Assembly: GCF_031755915.1 (NCBI RefSeq) | Contig: NC_083388.1 | Span: forward strand, 24,893,001 to 24,957,000 | Direction of reading: 5' to 3' | From: Ziziphus jujuba | Lineage: Eukaryota; Streptophyta; Magnoliopsida; Rosales; Rhamnaceae | Length of the DNA stretch: 64,000 bases | The notes under the pieces: model-generated | What the model saw: the letters and a program-made list of their open reading frames with translations, nothing else | Databases searched by the model: none | What the model was told of the DNA's origin: nothing | Shown: in pieces, positions 12,138 through 25,480 of the stretch | How positions within the stretch are numbered: position 1 is the first letter of the stretch | Layout: every line of letters starts with the position of its first letter | Program-made: the position numbers and the translations under genes

Positions 12138-15100
12138 TGTCAAGACCCGTCCAAGATTCCTCCCCGGAACCCTATAAACATCCCCTTATTCCTCCCACGT
12201 TACTACAAATTGATTCCACAAGTTTACAGCACTTCAAAGAATAACAGCAACTCAGTGCATAAATAATGACTACATGTCCAATACAGTATACAGAGCATTA
12301 TACAAATAAATGTGGAATTAATAAAATGACAGATAAGGAAGCAATACAAGATAGAGAGGAAAAATGGAAGAAATACTTCTTGGACTTTCGGCAACGAACT
12401 GAGACGTTAGGCTCGCCCCGGACAATCAACGTCTCCCAACCTGGACCTAGGGGAACGGAATTTAAAAACGTGAGATGCTAATCATCTCAGTGAGTAACCC
12501 TATCTACTGTACATATTTAATATTAATAATATAACAAATAACAGAATTTCATTAATACCAACAATTAAATAAATAAATAAAAATAAACAATTGAAGTAAT
12601 ACTTTCTCTCAAAACCCTCACTATTCACTCCGTTGGAAATGTTCCCCTTTTAAAACATTTTCACAAAACCCGATGTTCGTACTTCCCGAAAACCAAGGGA
12701 TCAATTAATTTAATAAACAATAAATAAATACCCCAAATATAAATAAAATATAATAAGATATAATAAATAAATTTTGAATACTTTGGGGTTTGAAATTTCT
12801 ATCCGAAAATATTTGTACTTGACGCACCACACCATATACCAGTGATGCCCTCCGATACTCAGCGTCCCGAGCACCGACTGGCGGGGAGATTAAAGAGAGA
12901 AACTTGCAAACGGCACTTCGGCGTCCCGACAGTACCGCTGCTGAAATCGTCATCCCTGCCAAGGAGGGGGGCGGCTATGTCAGGACCCGTCCAGAATTCC
13001 TTCCCCGGAACCTTAGACAAGCCCTGATCCCAGGGAAACCCTACCGAACCCTCCAACGGAAAATCCGGCAGAGCCTCCACTAAGGGATCTTACCACAAAT
13101 TACCTGCACTGAAAACACACTTCTAAAAACATCCCCTTATTCCTCCCACAATACTACAAATTGATTCCACAAATTTCAGCACTTCAAATAACCACAGCAG
13201 CAACCCAGTGCATAAATAATAACCACACGTCCAATATAGTATACAGAGCATTATACAACAAATGTGGAATTTATAAAATGACAGATAAAAAGCGATACAG
13301 GATAGAGAGGAAAAAGGGAAGAAAAACTTCTCGAACCTTCGGCAACGAACTGAGACGTTGGGCTCGCCCCGGACAATCAACGTCTCCAACCTGGACCTAG
13401 GGGAACGGAATTTAAGAGTGTGAGATGCTAATCATCTCAGTGAGTGACCCTAACTATTGAACACCTTTAATAATAATAATATAAAAATAAAGGAATTTAA
13501 TTAACCAGTACCAAACAATTAAATAAATAAATAAATAAACATTTGAAGTAATAATTTCTCTCAAAACCCTCACTATTCACTCTGTTGGAAATGTTCCCCT
13601 TTTAAAACATTTTCACAAAACCCGATGTACATATTCCCCGAAAACCAAGGGACCAAATAATTTAATAAACAACAATTAAATAAATAAATACCCCAAATAT
13701 AAATAAACTGCAATAAATTATAATAAATAAATTTAGAACATCTTTGGGGTTTAAAACATTATTTGCAATTTACACCGACGCACCACACCATATACCGGTG
13801 ATGCCCTCCGATACCCAGCGTCCCGAGCACCGACTGGCGGGGGGTTAAAAAGAGAAACCTGCAACGGTCACTTCGGCGTCCAGACAGTACCGTTGCTAAA
13901 ACCATCACCCGGCCAAGGAGGGGGGCGGCTGTGGCCAATAACAAACTTGCCTGCCCACGGTCCAATGGCAACTCACGGGTGAAGTAATAACCACGCGCTA
14001 AACCACATAATAACTGCGCGCTACCACGTGTCCATACACCATACACCAGAACACCAATACTGTATGAGTGCGTCTAAAAATAAACATTATTAACCAACCG
14101 TACCATTTTTTTTTCCAAAATCACCGTGGGAAATACATTAAATTGTCACACTTACCATCCCACTAATTTTTATTTAACAAACCGATATGAAACATTGATA
14201 ACCAACAGACCACAAATTCCTCGAAGTACGAGATGCAACTATAAAAATACCGCGGGCATAATTTATAAAATTTAAACAAATATTTTCGTAAAATATTTAA
14301 CCCAATTATGCCCGGAAAATCAAATTTTAAACCACGTGCAAATACTACCAAAATACACCTTGCTCATGCATAATAAATTAAGCCACAATATAATTCATAA
14401 TTAAATCACACCACATGAGCATAATTTAAATATCAATTTAAATACCAATTAAACATAATTAATTGCCCAAAAATGATATAAAATCCAGACACAATCAATT
14501 ACTGAAAATACTTGCTCATGTGTAATAAATACCATTTAATCACAATAAAATAATAATCGGAAATTTCCTAATGACCCCAAAATTTCATTTAGCACCAACG
14601 GGTAAATATATATATAAAATAATATTTTTTCCGATTATATTTAAAATACGCCACATGAGCACAATTTTACAGATATCAAATTAATACTACATAAATACAA
14701 TTAATTACCCCAAAAATATTTTTAAAGGTGGGTCACTCACCTGGAGCAAGCAATTAAACCACGATCCACTATGGGATCAATTCCACGACTCACCAGTGCT
14801 CCTAGAACAAAATTCACAGACAGTCAAATAAATTAATATTTTATTCGGATAAATAATACTCGGTACCCGGGGGGTCAAACACAAACGTTAACCAAAATTG
14901 ACAAATTATATACCGAATCGAAGCTTGAGTGACGAGGATTACCAATCCGGTCTCCATCGACCCCAATTCCGCCGGAGGTGGCCGGAATTTGGTCGGGAAG
15001 CTTCGGTCGGTTTTAAACTTGAGGGATCTTTCAAACGGTGGGGATTTTGGGCAAACTAACCCCGGAAATGGACTCAAAGGGGTCGAAAATCGCCAGAAAA

Positions 15101-17850
15101 ATTTCACCTCGCCGCCGCGACCTCGCCGGCCCGATCTGGGCGCGTCCGGCGGCGGCTGGCCGGGAGATTTAGTGACTGAGTTCGTGAGGTGGCGGGCTAC
15201 ACCGGTGGCCGGCGCGTGTAGCGTTCCGGCTACTGAAATCCGATCAAAACGCCGGTCAACAGAGAGAGGGTGAGAGAGTCAAAGGAGAGAGAAAGAGAGA
15301 AAAAAATTTATGCGTGTGTTTATCTCGGTCGGGCTCGGGGAAGAAGGGAAGGAAAGGGAAAGGAAAAAAAAGAAAAAAGAAAAAAAAGAAAGTGTTTTCC
15401 CACGTGGGGAAAAAGAAAAGAAAAAGAAAAGAAAAAGAAAAAGAAAAAGAAAATGAAATAAAAATAATTAAATAAAAATATTATTATTTAAAATAATAAT
15501 AAAAATAATTTGATTTTTACACATGGTTGACATGTGGCTTCTCAACATGGTGACACATGGTCACCTTCAGTAAGTCACACGTGGCACATCGTTATGCGTT
15601 TAAAAATAATATTAAAATAATACGGTATTTGAAAAACTCTACAGGTCCATAACTTTCAAACCACATGTCCAAATCAGACATGCCGCTAGTCTACGGACTC
15701 GTATCGACGAGCACTTCACAACCATGCATGAGTCAACGCTCAACCTTGCATGAATAAAAAGTTAACTCCGGCACCCCTTGGACATTTTGGACCTCAACTT
15801 GTTTTGCTCAAAACTTTCAAACCGTAGCTCCGTTTTCAACGTGCTACCAGTCTACGAACTCGTGCCAACGTGTACTTCGTAACAGTACCTCAGTCAACCT
15901 CGAATTCCAACCGGATCAAAAAGTCAACTTTTGACCCCTTCGGTCAATGGTCAACGGTCAACGTGCAAAAATTCCGACATGGTTCGGGACGGGGTGTTAC
16001 AGGCTATGTGCACTATATCAAACCTGCTTGCCCACGGTCCAATGGCAACTCACGGGAGACATAATAACTTGCGCGCTAACCACATATATACCAGAACACC
16101 AATACTGTATGAATGCGTCTAAAATAATTACTAAATCAATTATAACCGTACCGTTCTTTCCAAAATTACCGTGGGAAATATACCAATTTTCACATTTACC
16201 ATCCCACATATTTTCATTCAACAAACCGGTACGAAAACATCGATAACCAATAAAACTATAATTTTTCTCGTAATACGAGGTTCAACAATTAAAATACCAT
16301 GGGCATAATTATAAAATTAAACAACCAATTTAAACAAATATTTTTATAAAATATTTAAACCAATTATGCCCAAAAATAATATTTAAAACCACGCACAATT
16401 TATTACTGAAAATACCTTGCTCATGCGTGATAATTAAAATTAAATCACAATAAAATAATAACTAAATTGTACCACATGAGCATAATTCAAATACCAATTA
16501 AACACCAATTAAACATAATTAATTGTCCCAAAATATTTTTAAAGGTGGGTCACTCACCTGGAGCACGCAATTAAACCATGATCCACCATGGGATCAATTC
16601 TATGACTCACCGTGCTCCTAGAACACAATTCACACACAGTCAAATAAATTAATATTTTATTCGGGTAAATAATACCCGATACCTGGGGGGGTCAAACACA
16701 AACGACAACTAAAAGTTACGAGTTATATACCAAATTGAAGCTTGAGTGATGAGGATCACGGATTCGGTCTTACTTTCCGGAGATCGGACCTGAGGTGGCC
16801 GGAATCTTGCCTTAAAGATTTCGGGATTGGACTCCTTAATTCTCCCAAACCGTTGCAAATTGGAGGAAAATGATGCCAGATTTGGATTCAGGAGGTCGAA
16901 AACAGTGGACAGGGACCGACGGTGCAACTGGGTACTCGCCGGAACAGTGACTTTCGGCGAGCCGCCGCGGTCACCGGTAACCATCGCCGGCCGGCAGAGA
17001 GATCGAGGATTTGAAGATTTTCGGTGGCCGTTGGCTGAGATTTTATGCGGTTTTGTAGATCGAGGGGAGAGGATTCCAACAGGACCGGCGGTGAGGCAAA
17101 CGTGGGCTGGATGGCGGAGAGATCGGGATTTGAAGATTTTCGGCACCTCGCCGGAAAATGCTCCGATCCCGATGCGTCGGAGGTCCAGTGGCCGTGAAAT
17201 TTCGGGGTTCGGCCGGGAATGGAGAGGCGCTCCGGTCTGGTCGGTGCGTGTAGCCCTCCGGTGGCCGGACGGTGGCCAACCGGTGGTGGCTGGTCTTTTC
17301 TCTCTCTCCCTCTCTCTCTCCTCTCTCTCTTTCTCTCTCCTCCCTGTCGTTTTTGCCAAATAAAAGCCACCATGGGTGACACTGTTCATCCATGTGGACC
17401 AATCAGGTGACGACACATGGCATTTCATTGTTCATCGATTCAAAAACATTAAAATATTATGGTATCCTGCAAACTTCACGCGTCCATAACTTTTTAATCG
17501 TACGTCCAAATTAGGCGTGCCGCTAGTCTGTGAACTTGTATCGACGAGCACTTTACAACCATACCAAAGTCAAAGCAAAATTCTACAACCATAAAAAGTC
17601 AACTCCCGGCACCTTTTGGACAGTTTGAATCTCGACTTGTTTTGCCCATAACTTTCAAACCGTAGCTCCATTTTCAACGTGCTACTAGCCTACGAACTCA
17701 TGCCAACGTGTACTTCATAATGGTACCTCAGTCAACCTAGAATTCCAACTAGAACAAAAAGTCAACTTTTGACCCCTTTGGTCAACGTTCAACGGACAAC
17801 CTCGATCGAAGTTGAAAATTTTCCGATGTATTTTGGGACGAGGTGTTACA
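12138..17850 (-). mobile_element. Solo LTR-like repeat, copy D (nested in C, hosts E)
   Basis: This minus-strand copy opens TGTCAAGACCCGTCC and closes 'ttttgggacgaggtgttaca'. The duplication TATAT is perfect (12133-12137 and 17851-17855) and lies inside copy C. It is interrupted by copy E (12978-16001). Net of E it is about 2684 bp, shorter than its relatives. Near 12171 the segment corresponding to about 13010-13120 of copy E is missing. ORFs of up to 239 codons in its GC-rich block overlap one another in several frames and show no domain, so I do not call them genes. Confidence 0.85.
12978..16001 (-). mobile_element. Solo LTR-like repeat, copy E (nested in D)
   Basis: This is a complete minus-strand copy of 3024 bp with termini TGTCAGGACCCGTCC and 'gggacggggtgttaca'. 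The duplication GGCTA is perfect (12973-12977 and 16002-16006). It is the innermost and so the youngest member of the C/D/E nest. The A/G-rich stretch at 15260-15460 is the minus-strand view of the CT-rich tract seen in all copies. No internal domain or primer site is present. Confidence 0.9.
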
Positions 17851-18942
17851 TATATAGTGGGTGAATCATATGATTTTCACAACATAATTTTAGTTATAAA
17901 ATATTTTAGAAATTTATTTAAATTAAAGTGTATTTAATAATGCTTTATAAATTAAATTGTTTTGGTATTTTAAATTAAATTTTATAAAATTTATCGGTTT
18001 ATTTTATTTTTACCCTATATTTTAAACAGATATTTTAGATTATTTTAAACATTTCTTTTAGAAATAAATTGATTTACCTTATTTATTTAAATATTCCTTG
18101 GATCATTTTAGTATAAACTTTATTGTGATTTTGTATTATTTGTTATGATACCTTATTTATAATTTAATATTTGTTATTAGCATTATTTTTTTATTTTTAC
18201 CTCTCACTATAAATTTTTGGATTATTAATTTATTGTCTTTTATTTGCAAATTATTAATTAAATATTTTCTGGATTTTTGGGGCATAAAATGTTGGATTTT
18301 GCGAAAATGTTTTGAAAAGGAAATTTTTCCAACTGAGTGAATTTTGAGGGTTTTGAAGGAAAATATTATTTTTAACTATCTATTATTTATTTACTTATTT
18401 CTTATTAATCAATTAACTAAGTTATTTACCATTTTATTATTATTATTGTATAGTAGACTGGGTCATTCACTGAGATGATTAGTATCCCACATTTTTAAAT
18501 TCCGTTCCCTTAGGCTTAGGTTAGTCGATGTTGATCATCCAGGGACGAGTTCAACGTCTCGGTTCGTTGCCGAAAGTCCAAGAGGCATTTCCTTTCCTTT
18601 TTATCTTGTATTATTTCTTTTTATCTTGTATTATATTAAATTTCATATTTAATTGTAGTTGATATGCTCTGTATACTATTTGGACGATTATCTATTTAAT
18701 TATGCACTAGTTCCCTGTCATTTATTCGAAGTCCTGCAAACTTGTGGAAGTAAATTGTAGTAAGATGGGAGGAATAAGGTGGTGTATATCGAAGTGTTTT
18801 TTCAGTGCAGAAAAATTGTGGTAAGCTCAACCCTCGGTGGGGTTCTGCCGGATTTTCCATTGGAGGGTCCGGTAGGGTTTTCCTGGGATCAAGATTTGTC
18901 TGAGGTTCTGGTGAGGGATCTTGGACGGATCTTGATAGATTT

Positions 18943-19137
18943 AACACTTTTTTATACTCTAAATTTCAACCAAATATCATACTATTTGACTATTAAAAAA
19001 ACAAAAAGGTTTCGTACATCATACTAATTAATTAACAAAAATGACATCATAATTATACAATCTTTGTTTTTATATTAAGTTCCTTAAAAGTAATCCTAAT
19101 CCTATGGCTCAAATCTTACTCGGATGATGATGATGTT
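18943..19137. other. Host flank right of copy C
   Basis: It continues the host sequence broken by copy C and matches 41985-42175 and 53680-53735, sharing 'tttcaaccaaatat' and 'cctatggct.aaat'. No gene is seen. It ends abruptly at the GLP exon 1 stub. Confidence 0.5.
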
Positions 19138-19213
19138 TGGGATCAGAGGTAGAGGCAAAGGAGGAGGCCAAAGCCAAGATAACAAAGGACAAAAGGAGAT
19201 GAACACCTTGCAT
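19138..19213 (-). pseudogene. Germin-like protein exon 1 stub (signal peptide only)
   Basis: On the minus strand an ATG at 19213 opens MQGVHLLLSFVILALASSF, a typical cleavable signal peptide, followed by the start of the mature protein (about AST-SDP). This is the N-terminus of a germin-like cupin, a secreted apoplastic glycoprotein family. The reading frame is undamaged as far as it goes, but similarity stops about 25 codons in. No exon 2 (the metal-binding cupin barrel) follows to the left. It is therefore a truncated remnant and not a gene. A TATA box lies 80 bp upstream. Confidence 0.8.
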
Positions 19214-19292
19214 TTTACGGAGACTACTTGTACTAAATTTTCTTATACTATAGTGCAAACTAAGGGATGACAAATCCTAGTGGAAACCATGG

Positions 19293-19302
19293 CTATTTAT
19301 AG
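19293..19302 (-). promoter_or_regulatory. TATA box of the germin-like exon 1 stub
   Basis: The minus strand reads CTATAAATAG, about 80 bp upstream of the ATG at 19213. The same box sits about 90 bp upstream of the pseudogene start at 40602. Confidence 0.6.
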
Positions 19303-19664
19303 ATTGAACCATTTTTCTACCATTTTTGTTTTCTGTTTTTTGTTTTTTTTTTTAAATAATTCCCTCATGACCTTATGCTTTCAGCATTGAAATTTTTGCC
19401 ATATAGAAATGGCTATTTTTCTTTTCTTCACGTGCCCTCCCTTTTCCTTTGATTTATTACTCTAGTCATTTGGTTGTTTTAACTAGAAGTTCAATCTTAT
19501 TGGGACACCTAATTGTCATATTTCAGTGAATGTGTGGACTAAAATTTTCTGTTGACATTTTTGCTGTGTGTTCCTTTGAGTAATTCAGTAAAACAAAAAT
19601 GCAGCTTACTTTGGGGTTTTATAAGAATATATAAATGGTGTAAATTGATTAATGATTACATACG
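19303..19664. other. Host 5' flank interrupted by the CACTA element
   Basis: No gene is seen. It is parallel to 8350-8650 and 40860-41120, with 'ccttatgctttcagcatt' in common with the latter. The flank resumes after the CACTA element at about 35578. Confidence 0.5.
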
Positions 19665-19679
19665 CACTACTAGAATTGA

Positions 19680-20400
19680 GTTGATACACGACGCAACTAT
19701 TGCGTCGCACTAAATAAACAGCGACGCATTCGATGGAGTCGCCAAATATCCTGTCGCTAAATATGTAAGACAATGGGCGACGTATCATAACAGTCGCCTA
19801 TTAACATTTTTAGCGACACACATTTAATTTTTAGCGACACATACAACAATGAACTTATAGCAACGCATAACATAGCAACTCTTTAAAGTATTGTCGCTAA
19901 AAATTTTTAGCGACTTGTTCATAAATTGTCGCTAAATATTTGTGTCGCTAAAAATAGATTTTGAATAGAGACTCATGTATTTTTAGCGATGCATTTTTTT
20001 ATCACCTATTTAGCGATGCATGATGTTTTAGCGTCGAATTATGTGAGTCTCCTTTTTAGCGACCTGTATATTTTTAGCGACTATTTTTTAGTTTCTCCAA
20101 ATTAGTGATGCATCTGTGTTTTAGCGACAAATTATAAAAGTCGCATATTTATGTGTTTTTAGCGACATATTCAAGAATTAACTTAAAGCAACTCATTGAT
20201 TTAGCAACGCTTTACGAAAAAGTCGTTAAAAATTTATTAGCGACTTTTTGTTGAGGATCGCTATATATTTATGTCTCTAAAATGGGAAAAAAAATTCTTT
20301 TAGCGACATTTTGTGTAGAGTCGTAAAATTTATGAGTCACTAAATTTATTTTATTATATGTCGTTATATATTTTAGGCGACGTTTTAGTATCTTAATGAG
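19680..20400. repeat. Left subterminal repeat block of the CACTA element
   Basis: Many short copies of TTTTAGCGAC and its variants occur in both orientations, as AGCGAC and GTCGCT, together with palindromes such as 'gacgcaactattgcgtcgc' at about 19689. Dense short subterminal repeats are the binding sites of the accessory protein in En/Spm-like elements. The same role is inferred here, not shown. Confidence 0.75.
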
Positions 20401-20903
20401 TAGCCACTTCTTTTATATTTTGTTTAGATTTATATTTTTTAATTTTTAAAAACTTATTAAAATATAAAAGTAATTATAATACAAAAAAACCCAAACTAGC
20501 TTCGTCCAAAATAATTAGAATATAAAAATTTAAAATAAATACTTGTTCATAACAAAACAATTATCAATATAATTAAATATTATCTCATTGATATATTTTG
20601 ACATATGCATACTCATTGAGATGGAAGTTGACGTCTTCATGCTGATGATATTACACCCTCATACTGCATATGGAAAAATAAAAAAATTTATTAACACTTA
20701 TGCAAAATAAATTAATAAAAACTTAATCATTAATAAATTAATTTGTAATTTGGTAAATGAAAATTTAATGAATATTTACCTTCTTAAGATTTGGCGTGGC
20801 ACATTTCTCTTAATTAAAGTGGAAAACACATAAGAAAAAAATAATTAATGAATAAATAAATATTACTTAAAACATAAGTTAATAAATATACGTACCAATT
20901 TAT

Positions 20904-23900
20904 TTAGAAAATATTGTTTATCCATATCCCCTTATAGTCATTACGAACATAGCCACTTTCACATTCATCCTCATGATTATTTTCATCAACACTTGGCAAT
21001 TGTATGGCAAATGGATTGTGAGCCATTGTAGTATCGCCAAGAACATCTTCTTCAACGAAAATACAATGTCGTGGTAGAGTTAAAACAACAGACCATCTCG
21101 AATCAAGTTGATCTTCAACATAAAATATTTGTTGAACTTGTGAAGCCACGATGAATGGGTCAGATTTATATCCAATTTTACTAAAGTTAACACATGTAAA
21201 CCCCATCTCATCAACTTTCAAACCACTGCTATTAACCCAATCACACTTGAACACTGGAATTCAAAACATAGTGTAATCGACGTTCCAAATCTCTCTTATG
21301 ATCCCATAGTATGCCATCTCAGCTAAAATTGGGTTATTATCATTAGCACTAGCAAAATGCTCACTTTTGGCAATAACTTTGACACCACTATTCTGGGTGA
21401 CCCTCTTATTATCCATATTTATAGTGTTGAATCTAACCCCTCTAATGACTTATCCTTCATGTTTCGTTACCACCCATTGCGGACCATGGGCTAACCATCT
21501 TAATGTTTCAGAAACTGTGTGATTAGGTTGACTTCGCTCCTGTGCAACCTAGTCAATTGAAAAAAATATGAAAAAGTAAAGCTAAAACAATGATATTATA
21601 TATTGAATATTTAACTTTCCCATACCTTATCACGTAACCAGTACATAAATATACGTTTGTATTCGTCTTGAAACCATTTTGCTTTTTTTCCTCGATTTTT
21701 TTCGCTTGACTTCAAGATTTCAAAATGAATACTAAAACAAAGAAAAATTGTTGCAATTAATAAAAATATCCAACATATCAACTTATTGATGCACATTAAT
21801 ATATTCAAGATATCAACTAAATTATACATGTTGATATATATATATATATATATATATTAAAAATATCAACTAATTTATACATTAACATGTATATAGGTAC
21901 CTGACATACGGTTCCACTTCTAGTGTATTCGAAAGTACGCATCTATGGACTTGCTCCCAAAGTTGTTGATCAATTGATTGATTTTTTCCACCTATAATGG
22001 GGGCACCAACATCATCCTTATCATTTGAATTTTGATATCTACCAATTGGGTTTCCAACTGCATCTAACCCTCTCTGAAATTCACTACAAAACTCAACCAC
22101 TTCTTTACATATGTAACCCTCGGCAATACAACCTTTTGGCCTAGTTTTATTTTGAACATAACTTTTCAATACTTTCATGTACCTCTCGAACCAAATGTAC
22201 AGTTAGATGAACCATTACATTGAAAAACAATGGTGGAAAGAATTTCTCTAGACGGCAAAAAGTTGTAACAAGATCATTTTGAATTTTTTCCAATTCACCA
22301 ACAATGATAGACTTCTTGCAAATTGCATTGAAGAAAAAACAAAATCTTGCAATTGCATGTCTAAAATGTTTAGGAAGGATTGCATGAATTTCAAGAGGCA
22401 AGAGTTGTTGCATCAATGTATGACAATAATGAGATTTCAATCCTACTATCTTTAAGTCCTCCATTGAAAAAAGATTCCTAAAGTTTGAAGAATAACCATC
22501 TGGAACCTTTAAGTCTGCTAAACACTTACAAAACAATTTCTTCTCATGCTTTGATAATGTATAGCAGGCCGGTGGTAGGAAAGTTCGATTTCCTTGAGGC
22601 TTAGGGGACAAGTCTTTCCGCAAACCCATTTCTTGTAAATCTAACCGAGCATTAACTCTGTCTTTCGTCTTACCAGGAATATTGAGCAATGTACCATATA
22701 TGCTCTCACAAACATTTTTCTCAATATGCATGACATCTAAATTATGTCGCACATGGAGAAATTTCCAATACTCCAATTCAAAAAAAATGGACTTCCTCTT
22801 CCAACATTCTTCAGAATCAACAGTCCTTTTCTTCTTGTTTGAGTTATCAAATCTAATTGCATTAAGCTTATCTAAAATTTCTTCTCCAGTTAATGGTTTT
22901 GGAGGCACTCTAAATTCTTGAAATCCATTGAAAGCCTTCTTTTGCCTTCTATAGTGATGATTTGGAGGAAGAAATCTTCTATGCCTGGTAAAACTTATTT
23001 TTTTTCTATGCTTTAGCCTTGTAGCAAAAGTATTTTCATTGCAAATTGGACAAGCATAATATCCCTTCACCGCATGACCAGACAAGTTACTATAAGCTGG
23101 GAAATCATTTATTATCCATAGCAACACTGCCTTCAAAGTGAATTTCTCATGACGGTAAGCATTGAAGACTGTAACACCCTTATTCCACAACTGCTGTAGG
23201 TCTTCAACTAATGGCTCCATGTATACATCAATTTGATTTCCGGGTTGCTTCGGTCTAGAAATTAGAAGACTTTACATCATAAATTTCCGTTTCATACACA
23301 ACCAAGGAGGAAGATTATACACAACCGTCATCATAGGCCAACAACTATACCTACTACTCAACATATTATGTAGATTAACTCCATCGGCTATGGTCCCAAG
23401 TCTCAAATTCCTATCTTCGGATGCAAAGTTTGGCCATAAATGATTAACCAACTTTCAAGATGGAGAATCTGTAGGGTGTTGTATTTCCCTTGTCTTAACC
23501 TTTCTCCCATTGGCATGCCATGTCAAATTCTTAACTGTTTCAACACTATGCAACATTCGTTTAAAACGCAGAATAATGGAAAAGTACCATAAAACTTTAT
23601 TTGGAATATTGCTAGCAACTCCATTCTTATCAATTTTCCATCTAGCAAATTCACATTTAGGACATTCATTAAGGTCCACATATTCCTTCCTAAATAGAAT
23701 ACAACTTTTAGGGCATGCATGAATCTTGATGTACTCCATTCCCAAAGCACTCAAAGTCTTCTTAACATTGTACATGGATGCTGGCAACACATTGTCATTT
23801 GGCAACATCTCAGATAACAATTGCAATAGTACATCAAAGCTCTTATGAGAATATCCATATCTTACCTTTAAGTTGTACAATTTAACCAAGGTCGACAACT

Positions 23901-24339
23901 TGGTAAATTTGGTACAACCTGGGTACAAAGGTTTTTCCGCATCCTCCAATAAGGTAGCAAATTCATTAGGATCATTATCAAAAGTTTCTAATGCAGCACA
24001 GGTCATTTCTAAGCTATTGAAAGCCACGTCTTCCTTACTACTACTATCATTTTCATTATATTCTACATTGATATTCCCAGAATGAGAAGATGGTCCAATA
24101 CCATTAGCACATGACTCACCATGCCAAATCCATCGCTGATAGTTGACATCAAACCCATTCCAATATATATGGCCTTTAATATCCCTAATAGTATGGATTT
24201 TCATATTCCCACATTGCATGCAATGACATCACATGGCATTACAATCATTGGCATTCTCCATGCTAAATTTCAAAAATTCACTCACCCCCTTAGCAAAATT
24301 GCTTGAGGTTTTATCCTTTGTTATCCACGATTTATTCAT
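20904..24339 (-). pseudogene. CACTA transposase pseudogene (tnp2/TNPD type)
   Basis: The minus-strand gene most likely starts at the ATG at 24339 (MNKSWITKDKT, transposase-associated domain). An in-frame TGA at 24229-24231 breaks this domain. The core follows with an ADGVN motif and 'NLPPWLCMKRK', a TGA at 23455-23457 and a TAA at 23272-23274. The frame is then open at 23220-22147 with the TNP2-diagnostic 'HNLDVMHIEKNVCESIYG'. A small deletion with frameshift near 22190 removes part of the DUF4218-like region, which resumes as 'FERYMKVLKSYVQNKTRP'. Introns and further stops separate the final DUF4216-like exon (21254-20904, 'FKCDWVNSSGLKVDE'). It would encode the nuclear enzyme that cuts at the terminal inverted repeats, but with at least five lesions it is dead. 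Confidence 0.88.
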
Positions 24340-24385
24340 TTCCCTACCAATCTAAGCAGAACAATATCAAACAATATCACAAAAA

Positions 24386-24546
24386 AATTATCGACAAAAG
24401 CAAGATTAAGAAAATCCATCGCAAACAAATTATCGACTAAAGCAAGATTAAGAAAATCCATTGCAAACAAATTATCGACAAAAGCAAGATTAAGAAAACC
24501 CAGCGAACCTCGACAAAAGCAAGATTAAGAAAACCCAGCGAACCTA
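24386..24546. repeat. Minisatellite of about 4 units upstream of tnp2
   Basis: About four imperfect copies of a 40-55 bp unit occur, each containing 'aaagcaagattaagaaaa'. They lie just upstream of the inferred tnp2 start, in its promoter or leader. Confidence 0.75.
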
Positions 24547-25480
24547 ACCTTCGATTATAATGAATAAATAAATAAATAAATAATAACCCAATCCACCACA
24601 TGTCACCGCCAATCATAAAGCAAAAAGAAACTCACCGAAACCATGGAGACGAAGAAAGAAGAAGCCAAGCTAACAATGAAGGTGACACAGAGAAATCCAA
24701 CTTCCAGATAGCAACGCAGGCAAATGGAAACTTAAACACGAAATATCCCACTCTTCAAGTCTCTTTTAGATTGCTTCCAATTCTAACACCTATTATGAAG
24801 TGTACTAACACATATTTTGTGAAAAGAAATGGTATTCAAAATCTCGCGTAAAATTTGAAAACACACCAAAAATTTTAAGAAAATGGATAAACAGGCGATG
24901 TATTGAGATAAACTATGTCGCTAAAGGATAAACAGTTTCATAGACGCCCTTTTTTTTTAATTCTTTTAAAACAAAAAAGTTTCTCCAAGTACAGTTTATT
25001 TCCTTCTTAAACTTTTGGCAATAACTATAAAATTGTAATTTTTCGTTTAAAAAACTAGATGAACTAGCGACTTGTTGAAATAAACAGACAACGCATTTAC
25101 ATATAAAAGGGTCGCCTTATCCAATAGTAATTAAAATTTATTTTTTAATTTTAGTTACTTTTTTTTTTAATTACATCAAAAAATATTTCCACATATCATT
25201 CCAATGAACATCAAGTCAATTAATCTAAAAATAGAAAACAGTTTTATCAATGCTCTTTTCAATTATTCACATATATGTGTATACACAAACACAAAAACAC
25301 ATCTCACGACATAATTTGAGATAGGATATAACAATTGTAAATTGATCTAAAGCAAGGACCCATAGTCCAATTGCTCGACGTAAGTATGTTCAACGAGTTG
25401 AACTTTCATGTTTTTGGCTATCTGTGATAGTTTATTTGAACTCAAATAAAATAATAGATAACATTTGTTTCTTCATTTGA
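24547..25480. other. CACTA internal region upstream of tnp2
   Basis: No gene is seen. It probably holds the promoter and leader of the minus-strand tnp2 gene. Scattered GCGAC motifs occur (about 24895, 25068, 25115). 'agattgcttccaa' at about 24769-24781 is the inverse of 'ttggaagcaatct' at about 28526-28538 upstream of the divergent second gene. Confidence 0.45.

Larger units (their letters stand above)
10193..18937 (+). mobile_element. Solo LTR-like repeat, copy C (host of nested D and E)
   Basis: The plus-strand copy starts TGTAACACTCCG at 10193 and ends 'ggacggatcttgata' at 18937, where the terminal CA is decayed to TA. Perfect duplications GATTT lie at 10188-10192 and 18938-18942. Copy D interrupts it at 12138-17850. 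Without D and its duplication the unit is about 3027 bp. The paralogous flanks at about 41975 and 53670 read 'agggatttaa' without any insert, which confirms the ends. A TA tract lies at about 10597-10629. C is most like F; their stretches at about 11340-11880 and 37350-37870 are nearly the same. Confidence 0.85.

Noticed and set aside
16709..17428. Overlapping ORFs of 119-239 codons on both strands in the GC-rich part of copy D
   Set aside because: They lie in the repeated LTR-like unit, overlap in several frames on both strands, have biased Arg/Pro composition, show no domain, and the equivalent frames are broken in other copies.
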